From Kitagawia praeruptora (Eukaryota > Streptophyta > Magnoliopsida > Apiales > Apiaceae): DNA of 64,000 nucleotides. The stretch is from the NCBI GenBank assembly GCA_037693485.1, contig CM075353.1, positions 102,692,501 to 102,756,500 of the forward strand, in the 5' to 3' direction. The position numbers and the translations under genes are program-made. Shown here piece after piece: positions 52,229 through 63,302 of this stretch (positions are counted from its first letter, which is position 1; each line of letters starts with the position of its first letter). The notes under the pieces were generated by a model that saw only the letters and a program-made list of their open reading frames with translations, was not told the origin of the DNA and ran no database searches.

Positions 52229-53068
52229 AACTCAAAACTCTCAATCCTGACATTAAATATATACACATAAACCCTAACCGCAATCTCAACCTTAGTTTTT
52301 ACTCCACAAAATTTGGCACCATCTGTACGATGAAAACATCAACCACGGTTAACAAACGGAGAACATAAGTCACGACTGAGACCACTATTCCACCTGTCGT
52401 CACAAAACAAGAGGTCTGTACCCCCAGGAACGGGAACGAATATGCAGGTTCCAATTTCTCAACCTCAAGGGACGAATCCTAGGTAACCCAGGTTGAGGGA
52501 TCACAGTCCATAGTGACGAATCCTCAAGTCCAGGGGACCAATTCACTTCAGATGATTGTTTCTCCCTGGCTATAGCTTGTCCCACGGAGCATAGATCTCC
52601 ACCATCGTGATTTTTACAAGCACGAATTCGGTTCATGGGTTTCGTAATAACTACCCCTGAAGGCATTGGAGTAAGTGACCACGCATATCAAGTGCACGAG
52701 CCGTATGAACCCCTGTACATTTAAAGCTTGGGCCCAAATTATGAATGAAGGTGTCAAGATTATTATAGTCTCTAAATTGAGGACTCCGAGGAAGAGCAAG
52801 ATCGAGCCCCGAGAAGGAGACGTACAAGCAAGGAGCCCACTAGGCGCTCTCGAAGGGTTATTGACGGGCCACCGATGATAGAACTAGAGAGGATTACGGT
52901 TCATGAAGCCGAGATCCAAAAATTGAAACAAGATTTGGAGAGAAAGCAACAAAGGCAGAATCCTCCCCCAAATCCAAGGGCAGGAGAGATCCCATTGTTA
53001 ACTTGGAAAGCAAGGAGGCAAAAAATGATTAATATCCCTTGGATTGAGACCGCAAGGATCGAAATTTA
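52229..53068 (+). mobile_element. Gypsy LTR end and gag relic, unit B (right part)
   Basis: Finishes the LTR of 30496-30795 at 52311, then continues with the primer-site remnant (TTTGGCACCATCTGT) and gag relic to about 53068. The open stretch 52875-53069 reads LERITVHEAEIQKLKQDLER and PRAGEIPLLTWKARRQK, matching gag of the gypsy at 27600. Nearly identical to unit A (1264-1640 and 6643-7066) but two bases or more are different in most lines, and it runs slightly further. Confidence 0.7.
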
Positions 53069-54049
53069 GTGTTGGTTTTGTGTTTATACTTTGGGTACAC
53101 GACACAACACGAATTACATGAAATAAATGAATATTAATGTATATAATAATATTTATATAAGATATATTTATATTTACATTAAATAAATTACTATTTATTT
53201 ATAGTATTATACATAATTTTGTAATGTTATGTAAATATATATATTTAGTACATGTTTGTAATAATTTTACCAAAAATATTAGTACTTAAATATTTTATTT
53301 ATTTATTTTAATTTATGTTTTTATTTAAATTACACGAAAATACAACACGAAAAATACACGAACACGAAAGTATACGAACCTTAATGGTTGTGTTTGGGTT
53401 TAGGATTCAGGTATATGTCACACGAAAATACATGACATGAGGTACACGACGAATTCAGGTCTAGGTGACTGTGTTACCTGTTGGCTACCCTGGAGTCCAA
53501 AAATTTCCCAGCTTACAGGTACCTTGTGTACTTGTTACGGCCTTTGTCGCTTAGTTTTATGCAAGGTGATGAATCTTATTTCTTCTCAATTACCAATTGA
53601 TTGATGTACAACCTACTTCACAATAGTTGAACTGTTATTGAAGCTTCAGGTTCCAAAAATATAACTATATCATAGTTTTTTCGGTAATATATCATAACAT
53701 TTTATTTGTTAAAATACAAGCCAACTTAAATTAGTGTTTAAAAATGACCAGAATTGAATAAATAATTAAATGCTTCTTCCGTTCCACTTATATTGAACAA
53801 TTAAAAAGCATATATTTAGCAATCAATTGAAAACTCGATAAATTTAACATATTTAACATTTAATTTACATTATTAAGGAATTGTGATCAATACATTTGGA
53901 ACATGCAAAAAAATAATTATGACCAATATGAACCGGATGCAACTACAATATTCTTGTCAACTATAATCGTGTCAGTGGGCCCCACTACCATGTGTTAGGT
54001 GGGTCCCGCACGTGCCACGTGACTTTACGTCTTACTAAAAAAGAAATTG

Positions 54050-54135
54050 GTGTTGGAGGGATTCGAACCCCTGACCTCCAAGACACATGACTTCTATTTC
54101 ACCACCATAACCAATCCATCTACACTTATACTTGG
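54050..54135 (-). other. tRNA-like (SINE or pseudo-tRNA) sequence
   Basis: On the minus strand a B-box-like GGTTCGAATCCCTCC is preceded by TGGTTATGGTGGTGAA (A-box-like) and followed by AACACCA. The acceptor stem does not close (no GGTGTTG at the 5' side), so it is not a working tRNA gene. It is probably a relic SINE head. Confidence 0.4.
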
Positions 54136-54349
54136 TTAATTTCCTCCATCATTAATATATAACCTTTGCACCTTAGGTTTTATTTATTACTACTAAATTA
54201 TTAGAATAATTTTAATTCTTTATATATGTTAATTATATTATATTATTCACTGAAATAAATTTTATATATTAGGTTGAAATAAAATCTATATTATTCATTG
54301 AAATAGATTTTATATATTATATGTTAATTATTTAATTATTTATATATTA

Positions 54350-55046
54350 GGTTCCGGTCAAAGTGATAGTTGATCGTTGAATTACCCGATTAAATAAAAA
54401 AAATTCTAAAATTTTGGGAATAACATTAAATATGATGGATCTTGATTCCCATATGGTTGGGTGGTCGAGAAATATTTTTTAAAAAATCGAATCCTTAAAC
54501 CGTGACGAAACCCTGTTTAGGGGTTCCGGTCAAAGTGATAGTTGACCGTTGAATTACCCGATCAAATAAATTTCTTTTTTCTAAAATTTTGCGAATAACA
54601 TTAAATATGATGGATCTTGATTCCCGTATGGTTGGGTGGTCGAGAAATATTTTTTAAAAAAATCGAATCCTTAAACCGTGACGAAACCCTGTTTAGGTGG
54701 GGTTCCGGTCAAAGTGATAGTTGACCGTTGAATTACCCGATCAAATAAAATTTTTTTTCCTAAAATTTTGGGAATAACATTAAATATGATGGATCTTGAT
54801 TCCCGTATGGTTGGGTGGTCGAGAAATATTTTTTAAAAAATCGAATCCTTAAACCCTGACGAAACCATGTTTAGGGGTTCGGGTCAAAGTGATAGTTGAC
54901 CGTTGAATTACCCGATCAAATATTTTTTTTTCCTAAAATTTTGGGAATAACATTAAATATGATGGATCTTGATTCCCATATGGTTGGATGATCGATAAAT
55001 ATTTTTTAAAAAATCGAATCCTTAAACCGTGACGAAACCCTGTTTT
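54350..55046. repeat. Tandem array, 4 copies of a ~175-bp unit
   Basis: Units begin GGTTCCGGTCAAAGTGATAG at about 54350, 54522, 54701 and 54876. Each contains AAAATTTTGGGAATAACATT, then GATTCCCGTATGGTTGGGTG, then GAGAAATATTTTTTAAAAAA and ACCGTGACGAAACCCTGTTT. The unit clearly resembles that of the array at 7335-7790. Confidence 0.9.
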
Positions 55047-55684
55047 GAACCTTCTTAATTCTTAAAGGAAAGCCACCACCAGACACAGTGACTTACCAAT
55101 ATCTATCTGTATGCTTCTTATTCAGAAATTCTTATGATGGATAATTTTGATTCAGAGCATGCCTGGGACAAAGATTTGCCAGATCATTTCCATTTTCCCT
55201 GTTCACAGACCATTAGGTCCATGCAATAAGAGAATCGACTGCAACCAGAATGTAAATACGTTAACTTCTAAAGGTACTGAAATAGAGAAAGGCAAATAAA
55301 GCATCAAATATAAAAAATGCCTACAATATTGAAAGTATATGCTTCAAACTGTTATCTTTTTGGAGTTCCATGATATATTTTACGTTCCAGATATAGTGAT
55401 AACAATATTTGTCTTAAGTTTTGCATCTGAGCTGAATCTCTTACTACAGTATCTTTTTAAAGTAATGGCAAAATGTAGGATTAGTCACCAGCAGTCTTGT
55501 CCTCCAGAATGCAACTTCTAATCCTGAATTTCTCAATGCCATGACATATCCAGTCTATAGTAAATGGACAGGTACCCTGTCCATTTACATAAATGTTCAA
55601 TATTTTTTCAGTTATTTGTTTCAGTCTTTTAGCTGGATTTACCTTTTTGAACATTTAAGAATTTGTCGGGAGTTGAGTCCTTGC

Positions 55685-55800
55685 TTTGATTTGTTTGACA
55701 TATGTAATTGTCCTTGCACCAGGGATATCTCTTTCAACTCCAAGATGGGTGATCTTCCTGAAAGTTTCAGTGCCCTTTCAAGCATGCTTCTGTCAAATCG
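55685..55800 (+). pseudogene. LRR receptor-like fragment (STRUBBELIG-like)
   Basis: The reading ISFNSKMGDLPESFSALSSM matches a leucine-rich repeat of the form ISFNxLxGDLPxSFxxLSS found in STRUBBELIG-type receptor kinases. It ends in a stop soon after. Only one repeat is visible. The family call is from memory of the motif and is tentative. Confidence 0.4.
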
Positions 55801-56618
55801 CTGCTAGATTTATTAGATTGGAATTAAAGGGTTTTGTACTTTGGTTTTATTTTATCGTTGGTCATTTGCACTTATGTGGTTTGGTAATTGGTACTTAGTT
55901 TTTTATTTTGGAGAAGCGGTGTATGAAAGGTGATTTGGTACTTGGATTTTAATTTGGCGAACTGGTGGATTTTATTTTGATTGTTGGTACTTAGTTGTAT
56001 TTTGGTGAATTTATGGATGGAGATCTTTTGTATTGACTAGTTTTGTTGGTAATGGGATTATTATATGTACAAACGGTGTATTGCAAAATTTTCATTGGTA
56101 GTGTTGCAATTGCTATAGTTACAGTGTTGCATTAGATAATTATAGTGTTGCATTAGATAATTATGTAGTGTTGCAATAGAGAGTGGGGCCCCCATATGTC
56201 ACGTGTCATGTGGGACCCACATGCCACGTGTCAGGTGGGACCCTTTACATGCCACGTGTGAGGTGGGACCCACATGCCACATGGCCACCTGCCACATATC
56301 ACCCTATGACACGTCACCACCATGACACGTGTCACGTGGGCCCCACATGCCACACGTGTCCTCTGGCTTTTTTTGGCTAAGCTATGGTAACACCTTTCTA
56401 GTGTTGCATTTGTTTGATTTAGTGTTACTGTATGGCCCTAAAGTAATACTTTTCTTAGTGTTACTATTGAGAACAAAAGCGTTACGTTAGAGAGCAGAGG
56501 CAACATTAGCGGATGAAATGGTGAAAAAGTGTTACCTTAGGCCTATTGTAACAAAAAAACGTGTCTAATGCAACAGTAGAAGTGCGTTGCGTCTGGGCAT
56601 CTATGGCATAGTGAGATA

Positions 56619-59100
56619 ATGGCTGCTGCACCCAACAAGATGATCATCGATACTGATCTGGGCATCGGTAATTTTGTAAACCTGTGGTTTTTATTTCATT
56701 GGGGGTATTTTGTATTTCTCGAGGGAAAAACGTAATATCTCTCAACCTATATCCTAACCAATACTTTTCTTTCACCTTAGTAATAAGAGGTTAGAGGTAT
56801 CAACTAGACATGCATTTTTTAATAATTAAAATTTCATAATTAGTAATTTGTATGTGTACGTACGTACTTAAAAAAAATTGAGGGGTACACCTTTGGTAGC
56901 TCTGGTTACTAATCTCGCCCCCGATTTTACAGATGATGCCATGGCAAAATTTGTGGCATTGAATTCAGCATAAGTAGAGGTGATTGGACTGACAACTATA
57001 TATGGGAATGTATATACCACTCTTGCCACAAAAATGCTTTGTTTGGTAAGTAGACTGTGCTTATTATGTTTTTATACCCTGATCATCTATTTATACATGT
57101 CAAATGATCATATTAAATAAAATATGCAACAAGCGCTGCTTAGATCTTGTCTTTGTTCACGAGGATGATGGTGAAAGTGTACCAACTTTCTTACTAATAT
57201 TAAGTTGTGATGGTTAATTTTTTGTTAATTTTGGGAATTAAATGACATTTTCGTCATTTAATTGATTAGTAACTTGTAACCGGGTCATCCAATTCATAAA
57301 GATTTTAGTCAAATTATCACGCTTTTTAAAACTTTTAATTGGATCACTGGTCATCCGCAAAAAACTAGACGGAAAGATGACTAAGCTTGCTGAGTTGGCT
57401 GAAACAAATCCAAAGTGGCAAATATAAACATGTAAGTTGTAGTTTTAGAAATTACAAGCCGACCCAATCTATTTCGCAATCAATTTATATAACTAAAATC
57501 CATGTATTCACGCCATCCATGTAACAACACAAACATAACAATTAACAAACATAACCAAACACATGACTAATAACCCAATAATGATTATGACGGAGAGCTC
57601 GATTTCGATGATGGTTGTGGGAGAGATTTGAACAGAAAAAATTTGGATTGACTTTCGAGTGAATAAGGATTTCGATCGAGTAATTATGACACAAAAACAG
57701 TTAATGGGGGTGGTTCTAATTTTTAAAATTAAGGTTTATAATTTAGTTAATGAATTACAAAGACGTCGGTTACAATTGGACCATGATGGGGCGGGTTATT
57801 TACTGATGTGATAGCTGATTTGACTCGGATAGAGTTCCGTCTAAAGTCAACGACATTTAACGGTGTGAAAGTTTTAATGTGTTTAGTGATTAACATGAAG
57901 AATTTCCTTTGTTATGTGATCTGATTGAAAACTTTTTCAGTTAGATGTTCCAGTTGCAAATTACTAGTCAATTGAGTGACAAAAACGCCATTTAACTCTT
58001 AATTTTGTTTTTTTTATATTTTATAGTTGGAGGTTGCAGGGAGGAACGAAATTCCAATGGCTGAAGGATCTCATGTCACAATCACGGTATTACATTCTTC
58101 TACTCCAACTGCATTGTCTTATTTTTAATCGGTAAGAACGATGTGTTTCTTAGCATTACCGTTCACACAATTTTTCTTTGTTTCATACAACAAGGTACAA
58201 AACTGGGCATCGATCGCTGATTTTGTGCATGGTGTGGATGGACTCGGAAACTAGAATTTTCCTCCACCAAAAGGAAAATCAGTTAAACAGTTAGTTGCTA
58301 AGTTTCTTATTGAGCAAACTTATCAAAATCCTGGCAAAGTCACTGTGGTAGCGTTGTGCCCCGTAAGATATTGCATTGGTCAGATTTTTTTAGTTTTTGT
58401 CAACTTTTAATTTGCATATTTTGTAATATTTAAGGCATGAACGTGGTTCACTGGCTTTACATGACAAATTTTGATTTATTTATCTATTACTATTACTTAG
58501 TGTGGCGAGAATTTTCTATTTCAAATAGGTTGTTCAACTTGATTTCAATTTTACCAAAAATGTGGGGGGAAATATTTTTTCTTGGCGGTGCCTTTTCAGT
58601 CAATCCAGCGAATGAACCAAATTTGGTTGTATTCAATTTAGATTTTGATGAATTAATAATAATCCATGAATTTTATAAAATTGCTGTTAATTTTAATTCT
58701 ACGCGAATCTTTGTAGAGTTGATACAAAATCTTGTAGTCGTAGAGTCCGACAGATTTTGAGACATTTCTAATAAATCCACCAAAATATCATAAATTGTGG
58801 CCGGATTTTAAAACATAAAAATACACTTGCAAATCCTTCAAAATCCACCATTTTATTAAATAAAAAAAACTCCATGGATTTTGAATACCACCAGATTATA
58901 ATGGATTTTTTAAAATCCAAATTAAATACGAAATTTTAAAAGACATTTTAAAATCCAAATTGAATACCATTAGATTTTAAAGGATTTTTAAAAATCCAAA
59001 TTGAATACCATCAGATTTTAAAGGATTTTTTAAAATTCAAATTGAATATCCATACATTTCTAAAATTCAAAAAAAGCTTCAAAATTTCAATTGAATACAC
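56619..59100 (+). pseudogene. Inosine/uridine nucleoside hydrolase gene, copy C (stops, frameshift, lost splice site)
   Basis: Exon 1 (56619-56667) reads MAAAPNKMIIDTDLGI. Exon 2 (56933-57045) continues DDAMAKFVALNSA, a TAA stop (56971), then VEVIGLTTIYGNVYTTLATK. Exon 3 (58027-58086) reads LEVAGRNEIPMAEGSHVTIT. Exon 4 (58195-58378) reads ASIADFVHGVDGLGN, a TAG, then FPPPKGKSVKQ. Exon 5 (~58520-58620) reads FLGGAFSVNPA after a one-base insertion in a G run, and its AG acceptor is CAA. The DTDxGIDDA cluster is the calcium- and ribose-binding signature of the IU-nucleoside hydrolase family (URH/NSH), which salvages ribonucleosides in the cytosol. The family is usually over 300 residues. The 3' exons are not visible. 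Dead gene; a CACTA terminus ends 5 bases before its ATG. Confidence 0.88.
58860..59070. repeat. ~38-bp tandem repeats, unit C
   Basis: Repeats of GGATTTTTAAAAATCCAA-TTGAATACCATCAG, the counterpart of 18780-18890 and 28639-28760. In this copy there is no transposon inside, so it shows the empty site of the gypsy element. Confidence 0.7.
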
Positions 59101-59961
59101 CCCCTAAGTTGTTTATTGTGCATAATTGATGTATACTATCATATTTATAAAATATAATAACGAGGGATGGTCTTGAGAATCGAGTGTACTAAACGAACCT
59201 AAATTATAGGACCCTAAAATGTGGAGTAACTTATATAGGTATAGTAAGATGTAAGAAAATTGGTTTTATGCAAATTATAATCTATATTAGTTTGTGTTTC
59301 TATCATTTAAAAAAGATTTAGAAATGAAACCATAATTTTTTTTTTACCTATGACATTAGTCCGTTGCTACCTATCAGTAATTAATTCGCCTGTCTTGGCA
59401 GGCTGCAGTGTATAATTTGACATTGACAGTGAACCTTTTTAGTGCTACTCAAGTACATTCCTTCTCAACTTCACTTAGTCGCCCTTCTTTCTTTCCTCGC
59501 GAACAGGAAGCACACCAGTAGCGTGCGTTGCGTGATTCTCTACTGTGTTCCTTGCACTCTTGAGTGGGTGACATGTGATCTTTAACAAGTCTACCTCAAA
59601 TTTGTTAATTATGACGATTTCATTGAGTCATTTGTGAGAATAAAAGGAATTGTGTGATAAAAATGCACACCAGGTTCTATTGGTGAAATGATTTATAAGT
59701 CCTATTGATAATTTTAAGGAAAATTCAGTTCTGATCGATACTTTATTTTAAGGAATTGTACAATACAAATGCACATCAAGTTCTAATGTAAGTTCTTTAG
59801 AAAAATTCCCATTATAGTAATAAATAAAATAAAAAGAACTCTTATTGAATTAAGTTTTTAGTTATCTCATTTAAAATATAATAAAATAAAATTTATTTGA
59901 TTGTATTGCGATAACGGTAAAATACGTATCAACTATCATTTTATATTATTACATATTTATA
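59101..59961. other. Spacer after nucleoside hydrolase copy C
   Basis: Up to about 59455 it matches 28780-29160 in unit B. From 59456 on it has no counterpart there. AT-rich; no exon or repeat that I can support. Confidence 0.5.
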
Positions 59962-61588
59962 TCCTATATACAATAAGCATAAGATGGATATTTGGTTGGC
60001 TATACTACCGCGAAAAGAATAATCACCATTGGATCGATATTACGGTCAAGATTATTTTAAAATTATATTATATTATAAAAGATTATATTCATTGGATCCT
60101 CGAAAAGAATAACCACCATTGGATCGATATTAAATGTTAAATTAAATCAACGGTCAAGATTATTTTAAGATTATAAAAGATTTTATTCATTGGATCGATA
60201 TTAAATAAATTTTATATCCTATATATAATAAGAATAAGGTGGATATTTGATTGGCTATACTACCGCGAAAAGAATAACCACCATTGGGTCAATATTAAAT
60301 TAAATCAACGGTCAAGATTATTTTAAGATTATATTATATTATAAAATATTATATTCATTGGATCGATATTAAATTAAATCAATGGTCAAGATTATATTAA
60401 GATTATATTATAAAAGATTATATTATTTTATAATTAACTTCTAATGCAGTTTCAAAAAAAAAAAAATCTAATGAAAAGTGATAATAGGAAAGGAGACAAG
60501 ATCGACTATTTTGTATGTAAAAGAACTCAACTGGAAAGCTAAAGTACAATCAATTACTCAATTACTGCCCGGTCAAATGCGATCAAATAGTTAAAATAAT
60601 CAAATATTGCATTTGCCAAAATTCTATTTTTTTTACAAAAAAATCTAAGGATACAACTTTATAAAAAAACACAAATTAATTTATATACAACCTGATTTTT
60701 TCATATTATTTAAAAACATGTTAAATAATGTATTTGTACAAATTCCTTTTTTTTAAAAAAAATATGATAACACAACTTTTTAAAAACAAACAAACTAATG
60801 TTTTCTTAAATTAATACTCCCTCCGTCCCAGTGATATCTATACATATCATCTGGGCACGGAGACCAAGACAACATATATAAAATGTGTAAAGTTAGATGA
60901 AAAGTGGGTAAAATGGTGGGACCTATCAATATTTAATAATAGATTTAGGATAGTGGAGGAAAGTAGTGGGTGTAATAGTGTTTTATATTATAGATTTGAG
61001 ATAGTGGAGGAAAGTTAGTGGGTGTAATAGTGTTTTTTATTATTAAAACTTTACTATTTTTGGAATGTATAGAAATGATGGGACACCCCAAAATAGTAAG
61101 TGTATAGAAATGAATGGGACGGAGGGAGTATAAATCATCTTATTAACTTTTCTAATAAGATATCTAAAAGGATAGGAACATCTAATACTAAATAGAAAAG
61201 AAGATATAATGTATAATCACAAGGTTCCGGTAATTGTTGGGAAATGGAATTGATATATGAGAATTAGACAGAATGCAAAAACTCACCCCAACAACAGCAG
61301 AGGAGCATTAAAAACTTGAACTTCCAGTTAGCATCCTTATTGATAATTGGTAATCTCTTTAACATAAATTAATATACATATATACATAAATTTTATTTTC
61401 AATCTCAATTGACTCTTTATGTATAATAATTTCATCATAATAGATTATGTGATTCATTTAATGAAAAATGATGATAATCATAAAATAGGACAAATTGAAT
61501 AAATATATTCTACAAAAAATTAACATTTAAATAAAATAATTTATAAGTTTAATAGTGAATTCCGTGCATCGCACGGGTCATAGCCTAG
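59962..61588 (+). mobile_element. Helitron-like non-autonomous element
   Basis: The 3' end is a 6-bp stem CCGTGC-ATC-GCACGG (61562-61576) followed by CTAG (61585-61588) and T, the hairpin plus CTRR terminus of Helitrons. The 5' end is proposed at 59962, where TCCTATATACAATAAG follows an A. A second TCCTATATATAATAAG at about 60208 suggests a nested or duplicated head. The interior (59985-60440) repeats ATTGGATCGATATTAAAT and CAACGGTCAAGATTATTTTA several times. There is no Rep/helicase ORF. Confidence 0.6.
60817..61128. mobile_element. Stowaway-type MITE
   Basis: Ends CTCCCTCCGTCCCA and TGGGACGGAGGGAG with TA duplications at 60815-60816 and 61129-61130, the standard Stowaway (Tc1/mariner) form. 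An internal block containing GATAGTGGAGGAAAG...GTGGGTGTAATAGTG is present twice in tandem. Confidence 0.92.
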
Positions 61589-61734
61589 TAACCATAAAGA
61601 CAGTAGGTAAAATAGATATCACGCACACAAAACTTGAACTCATAAAGATTCAACATCAAAGCGAATAATCAATTAATAATGATTCGAGTACATTAAAAAG
61701 ATTCATCTATTGACGTTGATCACAAAGAAAAGAA

Positions 61735-62706
61735 TCAGCATGGATACATGCAAGTGCAATTGATAGCAGTACATGTTCCGTTGCCATTATAATTGTCTTT
61801 GCACCAAGCTTCACAGTCTGGAATATTACAACCAGGGGGGCCTGGTTCCACAACCATGCAGGTCTCACCAGCTTCTCCTCGAGGGACCATCAAACTCACT
61901 GCAAAATCCAAATTCAGTGCTTAATGATATGTATGTAATAGCATTTATAGAGACACTTGTCACTGCAAAATCCAAATTCAGTGCTTAATGATATGTATGT
62001 AATAGCATTTATAGAAACACTTATAAGTTATAATTTTTAAACAACATTCAAACAAGATAATTACAGAGATATTCGAGACAAAATTTGAATAATATATGAT
62101 TTAATTTAATTTTTTAAAATTTGTAGAGGCTGTAACTTTACCGTACTACTACTGCCTAGCCTTACACTTCGGATTTGATAATAACTCATAACTAATTAAA
62201 TATGGCTCCCGGTCCCTGGCATATGGCTCCCGGTCCCTGGCAAACGTATGCCAGGGACCTCTTATTCAACATACTGTTTCTGGACCGTTGGATGGTTGAT
62301 CCAACGGCTGTGATTTAAAAAAAAACAATACCGTACCGCATAAACTTTATGCGGTACGGAGTAATTACCAAAATGCCCCCTGTTTTCACATAAAAAATCA
62401 ACTGTTCACCGTACCGCAGAAAGTTTCTGCGGTACGTGAACAGTAGGGACATTTTGGTAATTACTCCGTACCGCATAAAGTTTATGCGGTACGGTGCGAA
62501 TTTTTTTTTTAAATCAGAGCCGTTGGATCAACGAAATAGTATGCCAAATAAGGGGTCTGTGGCAACCGTTTGCCACAGACCGGACCCCATTAAATATATA
62601 GTGTTATATATAGGATACATATTGTATAATATAAGTAATCGAGTAAAGAAATAAATTAACCTGAAAAGAGAAAGACAATGAAAAATAGAAATGAAAACTT
62701 TGCCAT
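61735..62706 (-). CDS. Secreted defensin-like cysteine-rich peptide, copy C (two exons, intact frame)
   Basis: Exon 1 is 62706-62661 and exon 2 is 61898-61735, with GT at 62660-62659 and AG at 61900-61899, the same phase-1 intron as copy B but 762 bases long because of a MITE (62204-62588) and a ~62-base tandem duplication at its 3' end. The product is 69 residues with the same signal peptide and the same eight-cysteine spacing as copy B (ending GNGTCTAINCTCMYPC). A few residues before and around the first two cysteines differ (for example MVVEPGPPGC against MAVKPGGPGC). All differences keep the frame. The TATA region is at 62800-62808; a MITE pair sits just upstream of it, so expression may differ from copy B. 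Confidence 0.82.
61899..62022. repeat. Tandem duplication at the intron 3' end of defensin-like copy C
   Basis: A unit of about 62 bases starting CACTGCAAAATCCAAATTCA occurs twice in a row (61897-61958 and 61961-62022). It includes the splice acceptor region, so two acceptors are available. Confidence 0.75.
62204..62588. mobile_element. Mutator-like MITE with three GTACCGCA hairpins
   Basis: Flanked by a perfect 9-bp duplication ATTAAATAT (62195-62203, 62589-62597), as for Mutator-like elements. The ends are inverted repeats around GGTCC(C/G)TGGCAAACG. Inside lie perfect hairpins at 62331-62359 and 62467-62495 (arms CCGTACCGCATAAA) and a near-perfect one around 62404-62438. The first and third are also complements of each other. 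Copies A and B of the intron lack it. Confidence 0.88.
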
Positions 62707-62799
62707 TGTTGAAGAAGAAAACGAATGTTATACTACAAATGAAGAGGTGTATTATGCAAATAACTCCTGTTATATCAGTTTGTAATGTCTTGTCGTTCC

Positions 62800-62808
62800 T
62801 ATATATAG
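62800..62808 (-). promoter_or_regulatory. TATA region of defensin-like gene copy C
   Basis: Reads CTATATATAG on the minus strand, about 100 bases upstream of the ATG at 62706. The core differs by a couple of bases from the TATATAAA of copies A and B. Confidence 0.45.
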
Positions 62809-62810
62809 TG

Positions 62811-63302
62811 GAGTAATGCTGTGTGTACAGAATTAATTACATAATTTTTTTTATAGAATGAGCTGGATTCTATTAATCTTGGATTCTATTAATTATCTAA
62901 ATGTAAGGGGTCCATTATAATTAATTTTGTAATTAATTTTGATTACAAAATTTTTTCATGAGGTGGATTCCAGTAACGTGGATTTTTATTGGTTGATATT
63001 AATGTAAATGTAGGGGGCACATTATAATTAATTGAATATAACCAATCAAATTGAGACACATGTAGTTTTGTGAAACTTTTTGTACCCAATTTTGTAAGAG
63101 TAACGCTAGGTGCACATAATTGATTACATAATTTTTTCACAGAATGAGCTGGATTCCATTAATGTGGATTTTTGTTAGTTGATATTAATATGAATGCAGG
63201 GGTCCATTATAATTAATTGAATATAACCAATCAAATTAAAAGACATATCATTTTGTGAAACTTTTTTTTTATCCAATTTTATAATTCTAGCATTTTTCTA
63301 TA
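62811..63302. mobile_element. Nested MITE pair in the promoter of defensin-like copy C
   Basis: Absent from copies A and B, where TATATAGTG runs directly into TGAGCAAGTATATCATTTC. Two related units are seen, starting GAGTAATGCTGTG (62812) and GAGTAACGCTAGG (63098). Both contain ATTACATAATTTTTT, AGAATGAGCTGGATTC and TCCATTATAATTAATT; the right end reads AATGCT-AGAATT in reverse. The superfamily is uncertain. Confidence 0.65.

Larger units (their letters stand above)
53069..56613. mobile_element. CACTA element with right terminus next to nucleoside hydrolase copy C
   Basis: The right end, read inward from 56613, is CACTATGCCATAGATGCCCA, a CACTA terminus, preceded by many GTGTTGCATT / GTGTTAC subterminal words (56090-56580). 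A matching left end was not found, so the left border (53069, where the gypsy relic stops) is a guess. Contents: ACACGA-rich DNA (53080-53460), a tRNA-like piece, a ~175-bp tandem array, an LRR gene piece and CACGTG-rich DNA (56183-56370). No transposase was seen. Confidence 0.45.

Noticed and set aside
54050..54135. Possible functional tRNA gene on the minus strand
   Set aside because: The B box is good, but the acceptor stem does not pair and no clear anticodon arm can be drawn.
56183..56380. 65-codon ORF with repeated MPxVRWDPH-like peptides
   Set aside because: It is a reading of CCACGTG/GTGGGACC repeats in a transposon, without a coding history.
58437..58760. 107-codon ORF with FLGGAFSVNPANEP
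   Set aside because: It spans an intron and a broken exon of nucleoside hydrolase copy C, so it is not a separate gene.
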